A DNA stretch of 64,000 bases, from the NCBI GenBank assembly GCA_035301485.1, contig DATGUF010000034.1, positions 6,396-70,395 on the forward strand. Direction: 5' to 3'. Position numbers and translations under genes: made by a program. Numbering within the stretch: position 1 is the first letter of the stretch; each line of letters starts with the position of its first letter. Positions 35,453 to 44,433 of this stretch are shown here, one piece after another. The DNA comes from CALEAR01 sp035301485 (GTDB lineage: Bacteria; Pseudomonadota; Gammaproteobacteria; Pseudomonadales; Alcanivoracaceae). The notes beneath the pieces were generated by a model that did no database searches, was not told the origin of the DNA, and saw nothing but the letters and a program-made list of their open reading frames with translations.

Positions 35453-36658
35453 ATGCAAAAAATACTCTTGCTAGCCGTTTTGGTATTGCTGTTTATTCCT
35501 CTTGTTATTGCGGGGCTTTGTTTTTTTAGCCCTACCACAAAAGGCAACACAGCAACCTTTGAAGACCAGCCACTCGCACAGCGTATTTTGCCGCTAACAT
35601 CGGCCTTAACGTTGGCACAAATTAAAAAAGAAGATGGCAACATCACCACCTTGCTAGTGGTGAAGCATGAAGGTGAAACACTGCAAGCGGTGGACCTAGC
35701 CGACATAGGCGCCGCACACAACACCGACATATTTGCAGCCACTGCCCACCTAACATTACCAACATTAATAGAAGCCGCCGCCAACGAAACACTTGTGCAG
35801 CGCTATGAGATAAAAGCCTTGCTGCCATCTGGGGGGCACTTTGACCGCCATGTGGCCACGGGCACCAATTTTATCGACCACGCTTCTGAAACAAACAGCC
35901 ACCAAGTGTTTAACTTTCCTAAATTTGGGCAAGCAACACCGGCCCGAACCACAGTAGCGGGCATACCAGATGGGCTGCTCGATTTCGAAGTGGAGTTTTG
36001 TGTTCGTTTTGACCGCGACATTCGTTCAGCGGAAGATTTTGACGCAGCCCGGAAAGCGTTTTTCCTCTGTGCCGACTTCACCAACCGCGTTACCCTTGTG
36101 CGCTTGATAGACCCAAACAACTACAACTCTGGCTCTGGTTTTAGCGACGCCAAAAGCGGCCCAGGCTTTTTCCCCACAGGGCCTTTTGTAGTTATTCCCA
36201 ACGATTGGCAGCGCTTTATTGCTAACGAAAGAATGACAACCCGCGTTAACGGCACGGCGAGGCAGGATGCACGCGGCAGCCAGATGATGCTGGATTTCAG
36301 GCAATTAGTAGAAAGAGTGTTAGATAGCAGCCAACACCCCAAAGAATATTTATACCAAGGCAACAAAACGCCACTGCTGCTAAATGGCGTAATTCCTAAA
36401 GGCGCGGCTTTAATGTCGGGCACTTCTGCAGGGGTTATTTTTACGCCCCCCACCCTTTGCGACAAACTTGCCGGCGTGGGCTCCGCTATTGTGCATGGGC
36501 AAGCCACAAGCCGTAACGCTGTGGTAGCTGCCGTTAAAGAGCACTTCTTACAGAGCCAAATTAAATCTGGCCACTTCCTTCAAGTGGGCGATGTTATTGA
36601 GTACGGCTCTAGCTCCATGGGGGATATACGTGTGGAAGTGAGGGCGCCTGGTTCGTAA
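35453..36658 (+). CDS. Membrane-anchored fumarylacetoacetate-hydrolase-family protein
   Basis: A 401-aa protein starting with a hydrophobic segment (KILLLAVLVLLFIPLVIAGLCFF). The FAH fold follows: LPSGGHFDRHVATGTNFIDHA, VEFCVRFDRDI, SGSGFSDAKSGPGFFPTGPFVV, DFRQLVERVL, LMSGTSAGVIFTPP and GDVIEYGSSSMGDIRVEVR. The acidic metal ligand region (VEFCVRFDRD) and the downstream DAKSGPG are recognisable. FAH enzymes cleave C-C bonds of beta-diketo acids and are normally cytosolic, so the N-terminal anchor is unusual. It follows the urea transporter by 26 nt. The substrate is unknown. Confidence 0.75.
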   Translation: MQKILLLAVLVLLFIPLVIAGLCFFSPTTKGNTATFEDQPLAQRILPLTSALTLAQIKKEDGNITTLLVVKHEGETLQAVDLADIGAAHNTDIFAATAHLTLPTLIEAAANETLVQRYEIKALLPSGGHFDRHVATGTNFIDHASETNSHQVFNFPKFGQATPARTTVAGIPDGLLDFEVEFCVRFDRDIRSAEDFDAARKAFFLCADFTNRVTLVRLIDPNNYNSGSGFSDAKSGPGFFPTGPFVVIPNDWQRFIANERMTTRVNGTARQDARGSQMMLDFRQLVERVLDSSQHPKEYLYQGNKTPLLLNGVIPKGAALMSGTSAGVIFTPPTLCDKLAGVGSAIVHGQATSRNAVVAAVKEHFLQSQIKSGHFLQVGDVIEYGSSSMGDIRVEVRAPGS

Positions 36659-36741
36659 CACTCGCTTTACACTGCAAAACAGATGCACTTAAAGCAGGTT
36701 TTGCCACCACTTAAGCGCTTATAACTCGCCGTAGATAGCAC

Positions 36742-36769
36742 TTACAGGGGGTGCCATTTTGTGTATAAT
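36742..36769 (+). promoter_or_regulatory. tRNA-type promoter left of the island
   Basis: TTACAG and TATAAT are 16 nt apart, followed by a GC-rich discriminator (GCGCGCC). The stretch 36,755-36,783 (29 nt) is identical, in inverse orientation, to the promoter of the tRNA-Arg at 63,624-63,700, including the first five bases of that tRNA. The tRNA body does not follow here. Unrelated sequence runs for ~88 nt to the next tRNA fragment. Confidence 0.75.
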
Positions 36770-36870
36770 GCGCGCCACGCACCAGCTGCCTAGCGGAATG
36801 GGCCACTGCCATCGGAGAGCAAAGGCCATATGGAAGTTGGTCGCGTAAGGTTGAGGTCATAATTTGTAAA

Positions 36871-36912
36871 GCACCCATAGCTCAGTTGGATAGAGCGTTG
36901 CCCTCCGAAGGC
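36871..36912 (+). pseudogene. 5' fragment of a tRNA-Arg(CCG) gene broken in the anticodon arm
   Basis: The acceptor 5' strand (GCACCCA), D-arm (TAGCTCAGTTGGATAGAG) and anticodon arm TTGCC-CTCCGAA-GGC are present. The sequence then departs into GGTACCGCC and AT-rich island DNA. No variable loop, T-arm or 3' acceptor strand follows, so the gene is not functional. This is the left edge of the island. Confidence 0.9.
36898..36912 (+). other. Left attachment-core candidate (attL)
   Basis: TTGCCCTCCGAAGGC is the tRNA anticodon arm. The same 15 nt recur in the intact tRNA at 63,873-63,887, 26,975 nt away in the same orientation. The palindrome GGCGGTACCGCC (36,910-36,921) overlaps its right edge. 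Confidence 0.65.
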
Positions 36913-36921
36913 GGTACCGCC

Positions 36922-37149
36922 TAATTTCTCTAAAATATCTTATCCTGCACTAATCTACATCCTATTATATATCAAAGCTTTAAGAGCATTTTTTCCTATG
37001 CGCCATTAATGCGCATTTATGCCATTTTAAACAATTTAAGCAGGCCACTATTAAATTTTGTCACAATGGAGTGGTTACAATAGCAACCACTTTTGACTAC
37101 CGCCCAAGCTAATTGCATACTCTAAATCGAGTTTTAGGAGGCGATTTAA
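36922..37149. promoter_or_regulatory. Left-end control region of the island
   Basis: 228 nt of AT-rich sequence before the recombinase operon. It holds two small inverted repeats, ATGCGC/GCGCAT (36,998-37,016) and AGTGGTT/AACCACT (37,070-37,091), which could be recombinase arm sites or operators. An AGGAGG site at 37,137 precedes the first gene. Confidence 0.45.
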
Positions 37150-37716
37150 ATGGCTGGCGCGTATGCTTCTATAGCAATTAAACATCTAGTTCCACACCCT
37201 GATATCAAACAAATATTGGCTAAATCTTTGGCCACTTATCGTCCTGAAAATTACTCTTTTTTGAGTGATGAAATGCTGTTGCTGATGCAAAAAAGCAGGC
37301 CTATTCATGCCATAAAAAACAACGATAATTGCGCTGTTTTTTTCGCAGGATGGGAGCTACTTAGTGAGCTAAGACACAGAAATATTGAAACTGCTTGGGT
37401 TGTCGTGCATGAAAAAGAGCCGGAGAAAATTGAGTTATGGGCGCTACAAAACGAGCTCGGCCAAGCTCTTTATATACGAGAAAACTCCAGTCTTAAACGT
37501 CAATACTTTTATGATCTACTCAACAACAGCAAACCACTTTGGAAGGAGATTTTCGCCCGGCCTAAACCAAGATCAGTTGTTGCGGCCTTGCAGAGACTAT
37601 GTGATTTAAGCCGTGGAGAAGCTCGAGGTGTTAAAACAAAGAGCACTCCTAAAGAGTCACCACCGAGCCCATTAGAGCTCTTATTAGCAGCTGAACAGGG
37701 AGCAGGTAATGATTAA
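37150..37716 (+). CDS. Small ParB-like protein of the recombinase operon
   Basis: A 188-aa protein. The central part (SRPIHAIKNNDNCAVFFAGWELLSELRHRNIETAWVVVHEKEPEKIELWALQNELG) has the order of a ParB N-domain, with a P-I start, a strand ending in G, a helix, then a hydrophobic strand. The classical GxRR box is not kept, as AGWELL takes its place. A basic linker and a Pro/Ser stretch follow. Its last 8 bases overlap the next gene. It could be a DNA-binding helper of the recombinases. I do not recognise it further. Confidence 0.7.
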   Translation: MAGAYASIAIKHLVPHPDIKQILAKSLATYRPENYSFLSDEMLLLMQKSRPIHAIKNNDNCAVFFAGWELLSELRHRNIETAWVVVHEKEPEKIELWALQNELGQALYIRENSSLKRQYFYDLLNNSKPLWKEIFARPKPRSVVAALQRLCDLSRGEARGVKTKSTPKESPPSPLELLLAAEQGAGND

Positions 37717-40117
37717 GCCTTTCATAGCTCTCAAATACGATCCAATAATTTTAAATACTTTAGAAGTAAGAGCGACCCAACTAGTCAGAAAATTCTTAGA
37801 TTTCAGCAAAGATGAAAGCTTCAAAAACAGCATTTATCGACGCCACTATGTAGCTGGTAAAGAGTCTTCCCCCACTAGTCCAAGCAAACGAACTCTTGAA
37901 GCAATATTATTTCACTTAAGAAAAGAACGGAAACTTACTGCAGCACAGGCAGAAGCTTTTCTTTGCTTATTACCTGATGGAAAACTGGCTGATTGGCAAG
38001 CCTTAATCTTATCTTTATCACTCGAGCACAGGCGCTTATTTGGAGAGAAAGAACGCAGTTTACGTGCGATGTCGTCCTTTAGATTTTTGCTGCAAGATAA
38101 ACAAAAAAACAAAAACGCCTATATAGTCGCTGCGATAGAGGGAAGCCTTCCAAACCCGTCATTACGATTAGACCAAATCGAGAAGTCGCTTACGCATTAT
38201 TTAAACTCCTTAGACGATTTACCAAAAAAACAAAAAGCATATATAACACAACGGCTTTTACCTCTTCGCAGATTAGTGGCTGATGTTTCAGAAGAAGAAC
38301 AAAAACATTTGCGTAAGCGAACAAGAAGTAACGAGGGTAAGTCCAAAAAAATAAAGCCAGTAGTAAAGCGACCAGAAGTAAAACAGCCTGAAGCAAAACA
38401 ACCAGTAGTAAAGCGACCAGAAGTAAAACAGCCTGAAGCAAAGCAGCCTGAAATTCCGCAAGAACCTATTAAAGAAGGAAATTTCAGTACTCTTAGCCAA
38501 CGAGCGAGAGTTGATGATGGTGAGGTAAATCACACCCAGGTACACGAATATTCAGACAAAACTAACGAGACGATAGACGATCTCGAGTTCAAACATGATA
38601 ACGCTCCGGAACGTTCTTACATAACTCTTGTACCGGAAACAGACACCCCGCCCAGCCTCAAGCGTTCTTTTATGCTGAGTGCGATACGTGCTAAAAAGGT
38701 CGCTAGCCACCTTGAAAGAAATGAAAAAAAGCCAGTGACAATGATCAACCAGCTGACGCGGCATGACGTCACTAGCTTAATAGAGGCTTTGCAGGCACAC
38801 CCACCTAGTCATCCCGAGGTAATGCTCGTTTTGCATCTCATGCTCACAACTGGGCGACGGCTGGAGCAAGTTTTACAAGCAAAAGTAATAAAACATTCAA
38901 GCGAGCTAAATGAACCAGGTGATGCAATAGTCTTCCATGATAATGGTGAGTTCTTTTGGATGTATCGCCCTGACCTTCCAAAGCATGAGTTGGCCGGTCC
39001 GTTAGATTCATTAGTTCATCAACCTAAAAGTCCCGTTATTTTACCATTGCCTTTCTTCCCTTCGACAAGCGGGGCAACTGAATTACCAGAGCCATCTAAA
39101 GAGTTACGTCAGGCCGTTACGGAATATCTGAATGACTTAAATGGTTTACATAAAACCAAACTGACTGCTAATCGCATTGCAGATTTTTTAAGCAGCCACC
39201 TGCATCGCCATGGTGTCGACGATGTACTGAGCGCTCTTATAACAGGCAATCCAAGCATTCAAGAAGCTGGTACGTATTATTATCAGTATGACCATGAAAC
39301 CATCATTAGGAACTATCAGCTTTTCACCAACGAATTTTTTTCAAATTATTTGCCTGAAGTAATAGAGAAAAACCTTATAAACCTTGAAGGTGGAGGCTCT
39401 CAGTTATTTGTTAAGCAGAAAGCTGTAACGGCACTGTTTGCCCATTTGTCAGTGAAGGTGGACTCTAGCAAAGGTATAGCTGAATACCATAATGCGTATA
39501 CATACTACGTTTTACATCTACTCAACTTAGCGACTGGGCACAGACCTGTACGAGACCCTTTCGATGACCTGGACCATGTCGACCTTATAAATAAAAAAAT
39601 ATTCATTTCTGACAAAGAGTCGCGGCAAACCGCTTCTTCTGCCCGAACGCTTGTGCTGCCTGAAATAGCGGTACGGCAGCTCAAACTATACGTAAAACAT
39701 CTAGAAAACATTCAGATTCTCTTGCACAGCTTGGGACCTCAGTTGGCCGAAGAGGTTGAAATGACCTTGGCTGGAAAAAACAGGCTTTTATTTTTATTAA
39801 TAGAAAAAGAGCACGGCGGTTACGAAACAAAGCCCCTTTCGCCTAGCGGTGTTAAAAACTACTTAGGATCTTTATTTGATATTCCTACGAACTGGCACCG
39901 CCATTTTTTACGTACCTCATTAGCTAGGCATGGTGTGCCTGGTGAAATTATTGATTCATGGATGGGTCACGCCAAAATAGGACAAGAAGGCTACAGCAGA
40001 TATAGCGGTCTGAGTATGCAAGGCCTAGAAAGCACCGCAGAGATAATTGATCAGATTATAGAAACACTGGAAGTTAAACCCCTGCCTGGCTGGGGAGAGG
40101 CTACAAATCATGAGTAA
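37709..40117 (+). CDS. Very large tyrosine recombinase A (802 aa)
   Basis: The C-terminal ~220 residues form a complete tyrosine-recombinase catalytic domain: Arg612 in GHRPVRDPFDDLD, Lys in SDKESR, H732-x-x-R735 in WHRHFLRTSLARHG, His754 in WMGHAKIG, and the nucleophile Tyr762 (or 765) in GYSRYSG. The first ~590 residues match nothing I know. They include a Lys/Glu/Pro linker at about 217-246 that is an exact tandem repeat. Typical integrases are 300-450 aa. The start overlaps the upstream gene and the end overlaps the next recombinase, each by 8 bases, which implies coupled synthesis. Confidence 0.85.
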   Translation: MIKPFIALKYDPIILNTLEVRATQLVRKFLDFSKDESFKNSIYRRHYVAGKESSPTSPSKRTLEAILFHLRKERKLTAAQAEAFLCLLPDGKLADWQALILSLSLEHRRLFGEKERSLRAMSSFRFLLQDKQKNKNAYIVAAIEGSLPNPSLRLDQIEKSLTHYLNSLDDLPKKQKAYITQRLLPLRRLVADVSEEEQKHLRKRTRSNEGKSKKIKPVVKRPEVKQPEAKQPVVKRPEVKQPEAKQPEIPQEPIKEGNFSTLSQRARVDDGEVNHTQVHEYSDKTNETIDDLEFKHDNAPERSYITLVPETDTPPSLKRSFMLSAIRAKKVASHLERNEKKPVTMINQLTRHDVTSLIEALQAHPPSHPEVMLVLHLMLTTGRRLEQVLQAKVIKHSSELNEPGDAIVFHDNGEFFWMYRPDLPKHELAGPLDSLVHQPKSPVILPLPFFPSTSGATELPEPSKELRQAVTEYLNDLNGLHKTKLTANRIADFLSSHLHRHGVDDVLSALITGNPSIQEAGTYYYQYDHETIIRNYQLFTNEFFSNYLPEVIEKNLINLEGGGSQLFVKQKAVTALFAHLSVKVDSSKGIAEYHNAYTYYVLHLLNLATGHRPVRDPFDDLDHVDLINKKIFISDKESRQTASSARTLVLPEIAVRQLKLYVKHLENIQILLHSLGPQLAEEVEMTLAGKNRLLFLLIEKEHGGYETKPLSPSGVKNYLGSLFDIPTNWHRHFLRTSLARHGVPGEIIDSWMGHAKIGQEGYSRYSGLSMQGLESTAEIIDQIIETLEVKPLPGWGEATNHE
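38357..38446 (+). repeat. Two tandem 45-bp units inside recombinase A
   Basis: Two adjacent copies, almost base-identical, encode exactly the same 15 residues (PVVKRPEVKQPEAKQ). Near-identity at the DNA level points to a recent slippage duplication in a flexible linker. Confidence 0.9.
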
Positions 40118-43100
40118 AAAAGAAAAACTCTACGGATCGGCGCTGCGTGCTAAAGAGAATAAGACTGGGCACAAAAATTATTCGAAGCAAGTTCGTCAAC
40201 AAATGCAATCTTGGGTGACTACGCATTTACCTGTTTTGTCAGAAGGAATGGATGCGGACAACCAAGTTTTTTTATACCAAGCTAGTCAATTTAGGGCTTT
40301 TCTTAGAGAGCAATACAATGACCTGCCTCGCCAGAGGCTTGCGTTCGAATATCTTGCGCGCCTAATTGCACGAGGCAATGAAGAAGGACGTTGGTCTTTA
40401 GATATTCCACCCACTATTGTGAGCGTGCCAAGAACAAAAAGCAGCCGTAATTACCAATCATTTAAAGTGGGCACAGAGGCCGGAAGGCTACACAGTAACT
40501 GGTTAGGTACGGTTAATAACAACATCCGCCCCCCAAAATCCTATCAAGCTCGACTAGCAGACGTGCTTATCTCAGCTGCTTACTACGGTGGTTTAGCAAA
40601 CCCTCAGGCATTAACGAGTTTGGCGAATTTACTGAATGCTAATAAGCGCCCCCTAAAAAAATATGATGATAGTGTTTGGCTTGAATTAACATGGAGCGGT
40701 GGCCGAGACCCTTTGAACTATAGAATTCAAAAAGATGGCGAAGTGAATTGGTGTACTTTATATCGATTTTATCCTGACAATCGGACGCTTGGTCTCATCT
40801 TGTCACTGCATAGGCATAAAAACAAAAATGAATACTTGGCAGCTCATAACGAACCACTAGACAACAACAAAACATGGTCATTGATGAAAGAAAGATTGCT
40901 CGACAGTGGCCAAGCAACCACCATTAATAGCCTTCGTGCTTTTTGTAATGGTGCACAGTCTGTCACTGAAATGCTGCAAAATGTAGATATTCCACAAGCG
41001 CTTTTAGAGTGTGCCGCTGGACGTGTTTCAAGTACTTCACTGCTGCCAAATCAGCAGAAAAATTGGCTACTACAAATACAACCAGTGCAGCAAATAGGAC
41101 AATTTGATTTCCAAACGATAGCAAGCAGCATCGCTGCTTCGACGAAAACCGCTGGTGAATCAAGCACCACAAAATCTCCTCGTGAAAAGTCAGGCAGTAT
41201 TACTGATTCACTCGTTAAAGGGATCAACCACGCACTGCGTCTAGAAGAGAACGGATTAAAACGCTCCTCTGCGTCAGCCCTGAATGAACTCAAGGACTTG
41301 ATGGCTAGTTGCACCTCTTTAAACGCACAAATCCTTATTCACTGGCTCATTAATTCTCTTGGTGCTTTAAAGCTCTCTTCTGTCTATCGATATCACATCG
41401 AAGTGTCTAGCTTGTGGCTTTACCATACAAACGAACAATTGCTGGGTGGGCAAGAGCTAGATGAGCTGGATGAAGGTGAATTAGAGCATGTTTACGAGCA
41501 AATACTAGCGAGCAAAACTAACGCTAAATCTAGAAACTATTTACAAGGTCGCTTGCGTGACTTACATCAGTTTGCCAGTGAGCATTACGGGCTAATTTCA
41601 CTCAACAATTTCTTCTTAGCCACAACTGCCACATCGAATCAAACACAGGTGCGAGTGGGTTATATACCAGAAAGTTTTTACCAGGCCATGTTGGCAAGCC
41701 TTAACTCCTTGGTTGGTTTGGAGCACGACACCATCAACGGCCTTAAAGTGTTACTGATATTGGCATACCGCACAGGCATGCGTCGCGGTGAGTTGTTGAA
41801 GCTTAGGCTGTCCGATATTGAGGAATCACCCGAAGCCTGGATTTACGTCGTAAACAATCGATATGGCAACAATAAAACGGACTCTGCTAGGCGAAAAATA
41901 CCGACTTACCTGCTCTTGTTAGAAGAGGAGTTCAGGCAGTTTCAACACTATGTTGGTCGTCGTCGTAGTCAGAACGAGCATGCCACTAATACACTTCTTT
42001 TTTCTGAGCCGCATGCAGTGACCACTCCCCATAGTGGAACGATGGTGAGCAATTTAATTAAGTATTTGTTGTCGCTTTACGGTCTTGGGGATTTAACCTT
42101 TCACCATCTTAGGCATAGTGCGCTGACCAATTTAATGGTGGCTCTACACGGCAACGATACTCTTACGTCGCAGTTAACGGGATACACTTTAAATCATGCT
42201 GCACAAATTCGTGCAGAACTTTATTGCGCCAATCCGTCTAGCCATCGTGATATTTATACTGCAATTGCAGGGCTTGCAGGCCATTTAACTCCAGAGACAA
42301 CGTTTCTACATTACATCCATGAAACGAGCTTACTGCTATGGGAACGTGTAAATAAGCACGATCCAGAGCTAAACCTCACTGAAGCTAGATATTTCAGTGG
42401 GTTATCTACTGAGTACCTCAATAAGCATGTGGCACGGGCAGACGAGCAATTAAAGCTTTCTACATTAAGGCCTGAAATTATAAATAGGTTATCCACTGCC
42501 ATACGCGCCATAAAGGTCGATTTTGAACCTGCAAACACCGTCACTGACGAAAACATAAAGGGTCGCAAGGCGACTGTCGCTGATTGTTATAGCGCCTTAA
42601 AAGACATTGAAGATGGTGATTCTGTCGCTGTGGTTGCTATTCGCTATGCATTAAAAGAAAGCCAGATCATAGACTGGCTAGAAGCTGCAGAGTGGCTGCA
42701 AAGTTTAAAAACCAGCCGTGGTAATCGTCGCTTGTTTCCCAAAAGTTTAAAAGCAACAGCGATCGGAATCCCTCTGTTACCGGCTAAAGTGCTAGACAAA
42801 ACAACGGCTAATGAAGTAGACAAGACAATTAATCGACTTAGGCAGCTCTATATAGACAACCGTGAGGGGACGCTTTGGTGCATTAATTACTGGATATATA
42901 ACAGTAGCCAATCTAGAGCTGGAGTTCGCTTTACAGACCCTACAGATCTACATTACTTTATAAAGACTCTTCATAGCGTCATTCCTTACAGTCGTTGGCA
43001 TCTTAAATTGCTACTTACGCCTCAATCTACTTTGTCGGATTTGGGACGATGGCGATTCCAAGAGATAGTTAACCTCGTTGAACAACCCGTCAAAACTGGC

Positions 43101-43250
43101 AGAGCCATCCAAGCGTATTTGACGTTACGGCACGTGGATGAGAAGAGCATCCTTGCTCGCCACAGCAAAAACATGAATCAGTACTCATCGACATTGCTGA
43201 GATACGTGTTTCATATGTTGGCGATAATGATTGGGGTTAATATGGATTAG
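40110..43250 (+). CDS. Very large tyrosine recombinase B (1046 aa)
   Basis: A complete catalytic domain sits in the middle: R558 in YRTGMRRGELLKLR, Lys in NNKTDSARR, H665-x-x-R668 in HHLRHS, His725 in GLAGHLTPE and Tyr735 in FLHYIHE. About 300 further residues follow it, with a likely helix-turn-helix stretch (DSVAVVAIRYALKESQIIDWLEAAEWL), which is unusual for this family. The N-terminal ~530 residues are not recognised beyond a SAM-like core-binding region just before the catalytic part. It is coupled to recombinase A. Such two- or three-recombinase cassettes are known from some island families (for example GInts), but sizes and order differ. Confidence 0.85.
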   Translation: MSKKEKLYGSALRAKENKTGHKNYSKQVRQQMQSWVTTHLPVLSEGMDADNQVFLYQASQFRAFLREQYNDLPRQRLAFEYLARLIARGNEEGRWSLDIPPTIVSVPRTKSSRNYQSFKVGTEAGRLHSNWLGTVNNNIRPPKSYQARLADVLISAAYYGGLANPQALTSLANLLNANKRPLKKYDDSVWLELTWSGGRDPLNYRIQKDGEVNWCTLYRFYPDNRTLGLILSLHRHKNKNEYLAAHNEPLDNNKTWSLMKERLLDSGQATTINSLRAFCNGAQSVTEMLQNVDIPQALLECAAGRVSSTSLLPNQQKNWLLQIQPVQQIGQFDFQTIASSIAASTKTAGESSTTKSPREKSGSITDSLVKGINHALRLEENGLKRSSASALNELKDLMASCTSLNAQILIHWLINSLGALKLSSVYRYHIEVSSLWLYHTNEQLLGGQELDELDEGELEHVYEQILASKTNAKSRNYLQGRLRDLHQFASEHYGLISLNNFFLATTATSNQTQVRVGYIPESFYQAMLASLNSLVGLEHDTINGLKVLLILAYRTGMRRGELLKLRLSDIEESPEAWIYVVNNRYGNNKTDSARRKIPTYLLLLEEEFRQFQHYVGRRRSQNEHATNTLLFSEPHAVTTPHSGTMVSNLIKYLLSLYGLGDLTFHHLRHSALTNLMVALHGNDTLTSQLTGYTLNHAAQIRAELYCANPSSHRDIYTAIAGLAGHLTPETTFLHYIHETSLLLWERVNKHDPELNLTEARYFSGLSTEYLNKHVARADEQLKLSTLRPEIINRLSTAIRAIKVDFEPANTVTDENIKGRKATVADCYSALKDIEDGDSVAVVAIRYALKESQIIDWLEAAEWLQSLKTSRGNRRLFPKSLKATAIGIPLLPAKVLDKTTANEVDKTINRLRQLYIDNREGTLWCINYWIYNSSQSRAGVRFTDPTDLHYFIKTLHSVIPYSRWHLKLLLTPQSTLSDLGRWRFQEIVNLVEQPVKTGRAIQAYLTLRHVDEKSILARHSKNMNQYSSTLLRYVFHMLAIMIGVNMD

Positions 43251-43251
43251 T

Positions 43252-43470
43252 TCAGATCAGTTCTGACTCTTCGACTTGAAAAGAAGAGAGCTCCCCGTTT
43301 TGATAAAGATTGTCTATTCCCTGTCGTGAAATTTCGTGACTTGTTGAAGCCCAGTTTAGGTAGTAGCTGCTACCCATTGAAGAGGATTTATAAGCATCCA
43401 GTTTTTTGGTCCCACGTGCTCTGTTATCTTTAGCATATGTTTTGCAGACAATAAGCTGTTGTTCATACAT
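43252..43470 (-). CDS. Small hypothetical protein opposite the recombinase operon
   Basis: A 72-aa frame with a good AAAGGA site just before its ATG. The composition is polar with no recognisable domain. It ends two bases after the recombinase B stop on the other strand. It may be a real small gene or chance. Support is limited to the ribosome site and position. Confidence 0.35.
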   Translation of the reverse strand: MYEQQLIVCKTYAKDNRARGTKKLDAYKSSSMGSSYYLNWASTSHEISRQGIDNLYQNGELSSFQVEESELI

Positions 43471-43716
43471 CCTTTAGTGTAATGCGTTACCCAGGTGCTA
43501 TGCTATGCATTACGACTAGCATATACGTAATAGATTAAATCCCTAGTTATACTTCTAATGACACCACGGTTTAGTGTATTTCCCATTGACCCACCGGAAT
43601 TTTAATCCTTTATATAAATAAATGCCTCGCTCTATAAAAAGGCAAGACCACTTAGATGATGATTTCTTAACGAAAGAGAGCTGTCAGCTAACAGCATTTC
43701 CAGGCTTAAATAGCGC

Positions 43717-44294
43717 TGGATTAATGAGCACCGCGAGTGGCGGCAGCGCGACTTGAGCGACAAGCGCTACGTGTACCTTTAGGTTGACGGCATTTACAGC
43801 AATTTTCGCCTCGATGACCGCCTGTGCTTGCTGGTGGTCATGGGCGTGACAGAGCATGGCCGTAAGGAGCTGGTTGCTGTTGAGGAAGGCTATCGCGAGT
43901 CCAAAGCCAGAAATTACCCAAAGCAGTACAGCCTAAAGTGAAGGAGGCATTGCATGATATCTGGATGGCTGAGACGCGTGAAAACGCCCATAAAGCCTTT
44001 GATACGGCACTGGCAAGGTTTAGTGCAAAGTACCCCAAAGCTATGGAATGCTTGGCCAAAGACCGTGAAAGCATGTTGACTTTTTACGACTTCCCAGCCG
44101 AGCACTGAGTGAGCATACGCACCATCAATCCGATTGAGTCTACCTTCTCTACAGGACGCTTAAGAACGCGTAAGACCCGCAACTGCGAACCAAGAAACGC
44201 AACCCTAGCAGTGGTTTGTAAATTGCTGCAATCTAGCGCAAAAGCGATGAAACCGCCTGATGCTCATACACCATATTTGACCATTGCTCACTAG
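43717..44294 (+). pseudogene. Decayed IS256-family transposase
   Basis: Two blocks of an IS256-type DDE transposase remain. The first encodes WRQRDLSDKRYVYL, then a TAG where the family has Trp, then VDGIY and GVTEHGRKELVAVEEGYRES. The second, in a shifted frame, encodes KEALHDIWMAETRENAHKAF and DFPAEH, a TGA where the family has Trp, then VSIRTINPIESTFSTGRLRT. The middle, with catalytic residues, is deleted. No terminal inverted repeats were found. Confidence 0.85.
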
Positions 44295-44433
44295 GGTCGT
44301 ACGTTAGTTGGTTCTAAAGGGGTTATTTATATATTAAAGTAGGCTTATAAAGGCTATGTATGCATCATATTAAAAATAGAATAACTACATACTAAGAGTG
44401 CCCGAAATTAGTTGATCAGTACAGGGAAGTTAA

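Noticed and set aside
36784..36870. Possible second tRNA between the orphan promoter and the broken tRNA-Arg
   Set aside because: No D-arm, anticodon arm or T-arm consensus could be folded. It is treated as leader or replaced sequence.
38288..38545. Repetitive minus-strand frame rich in Phe/Leu/Tyr inside recombinase A
   Set aside because: It is the antisense of the tandem linker repeat, not a membrane protein.
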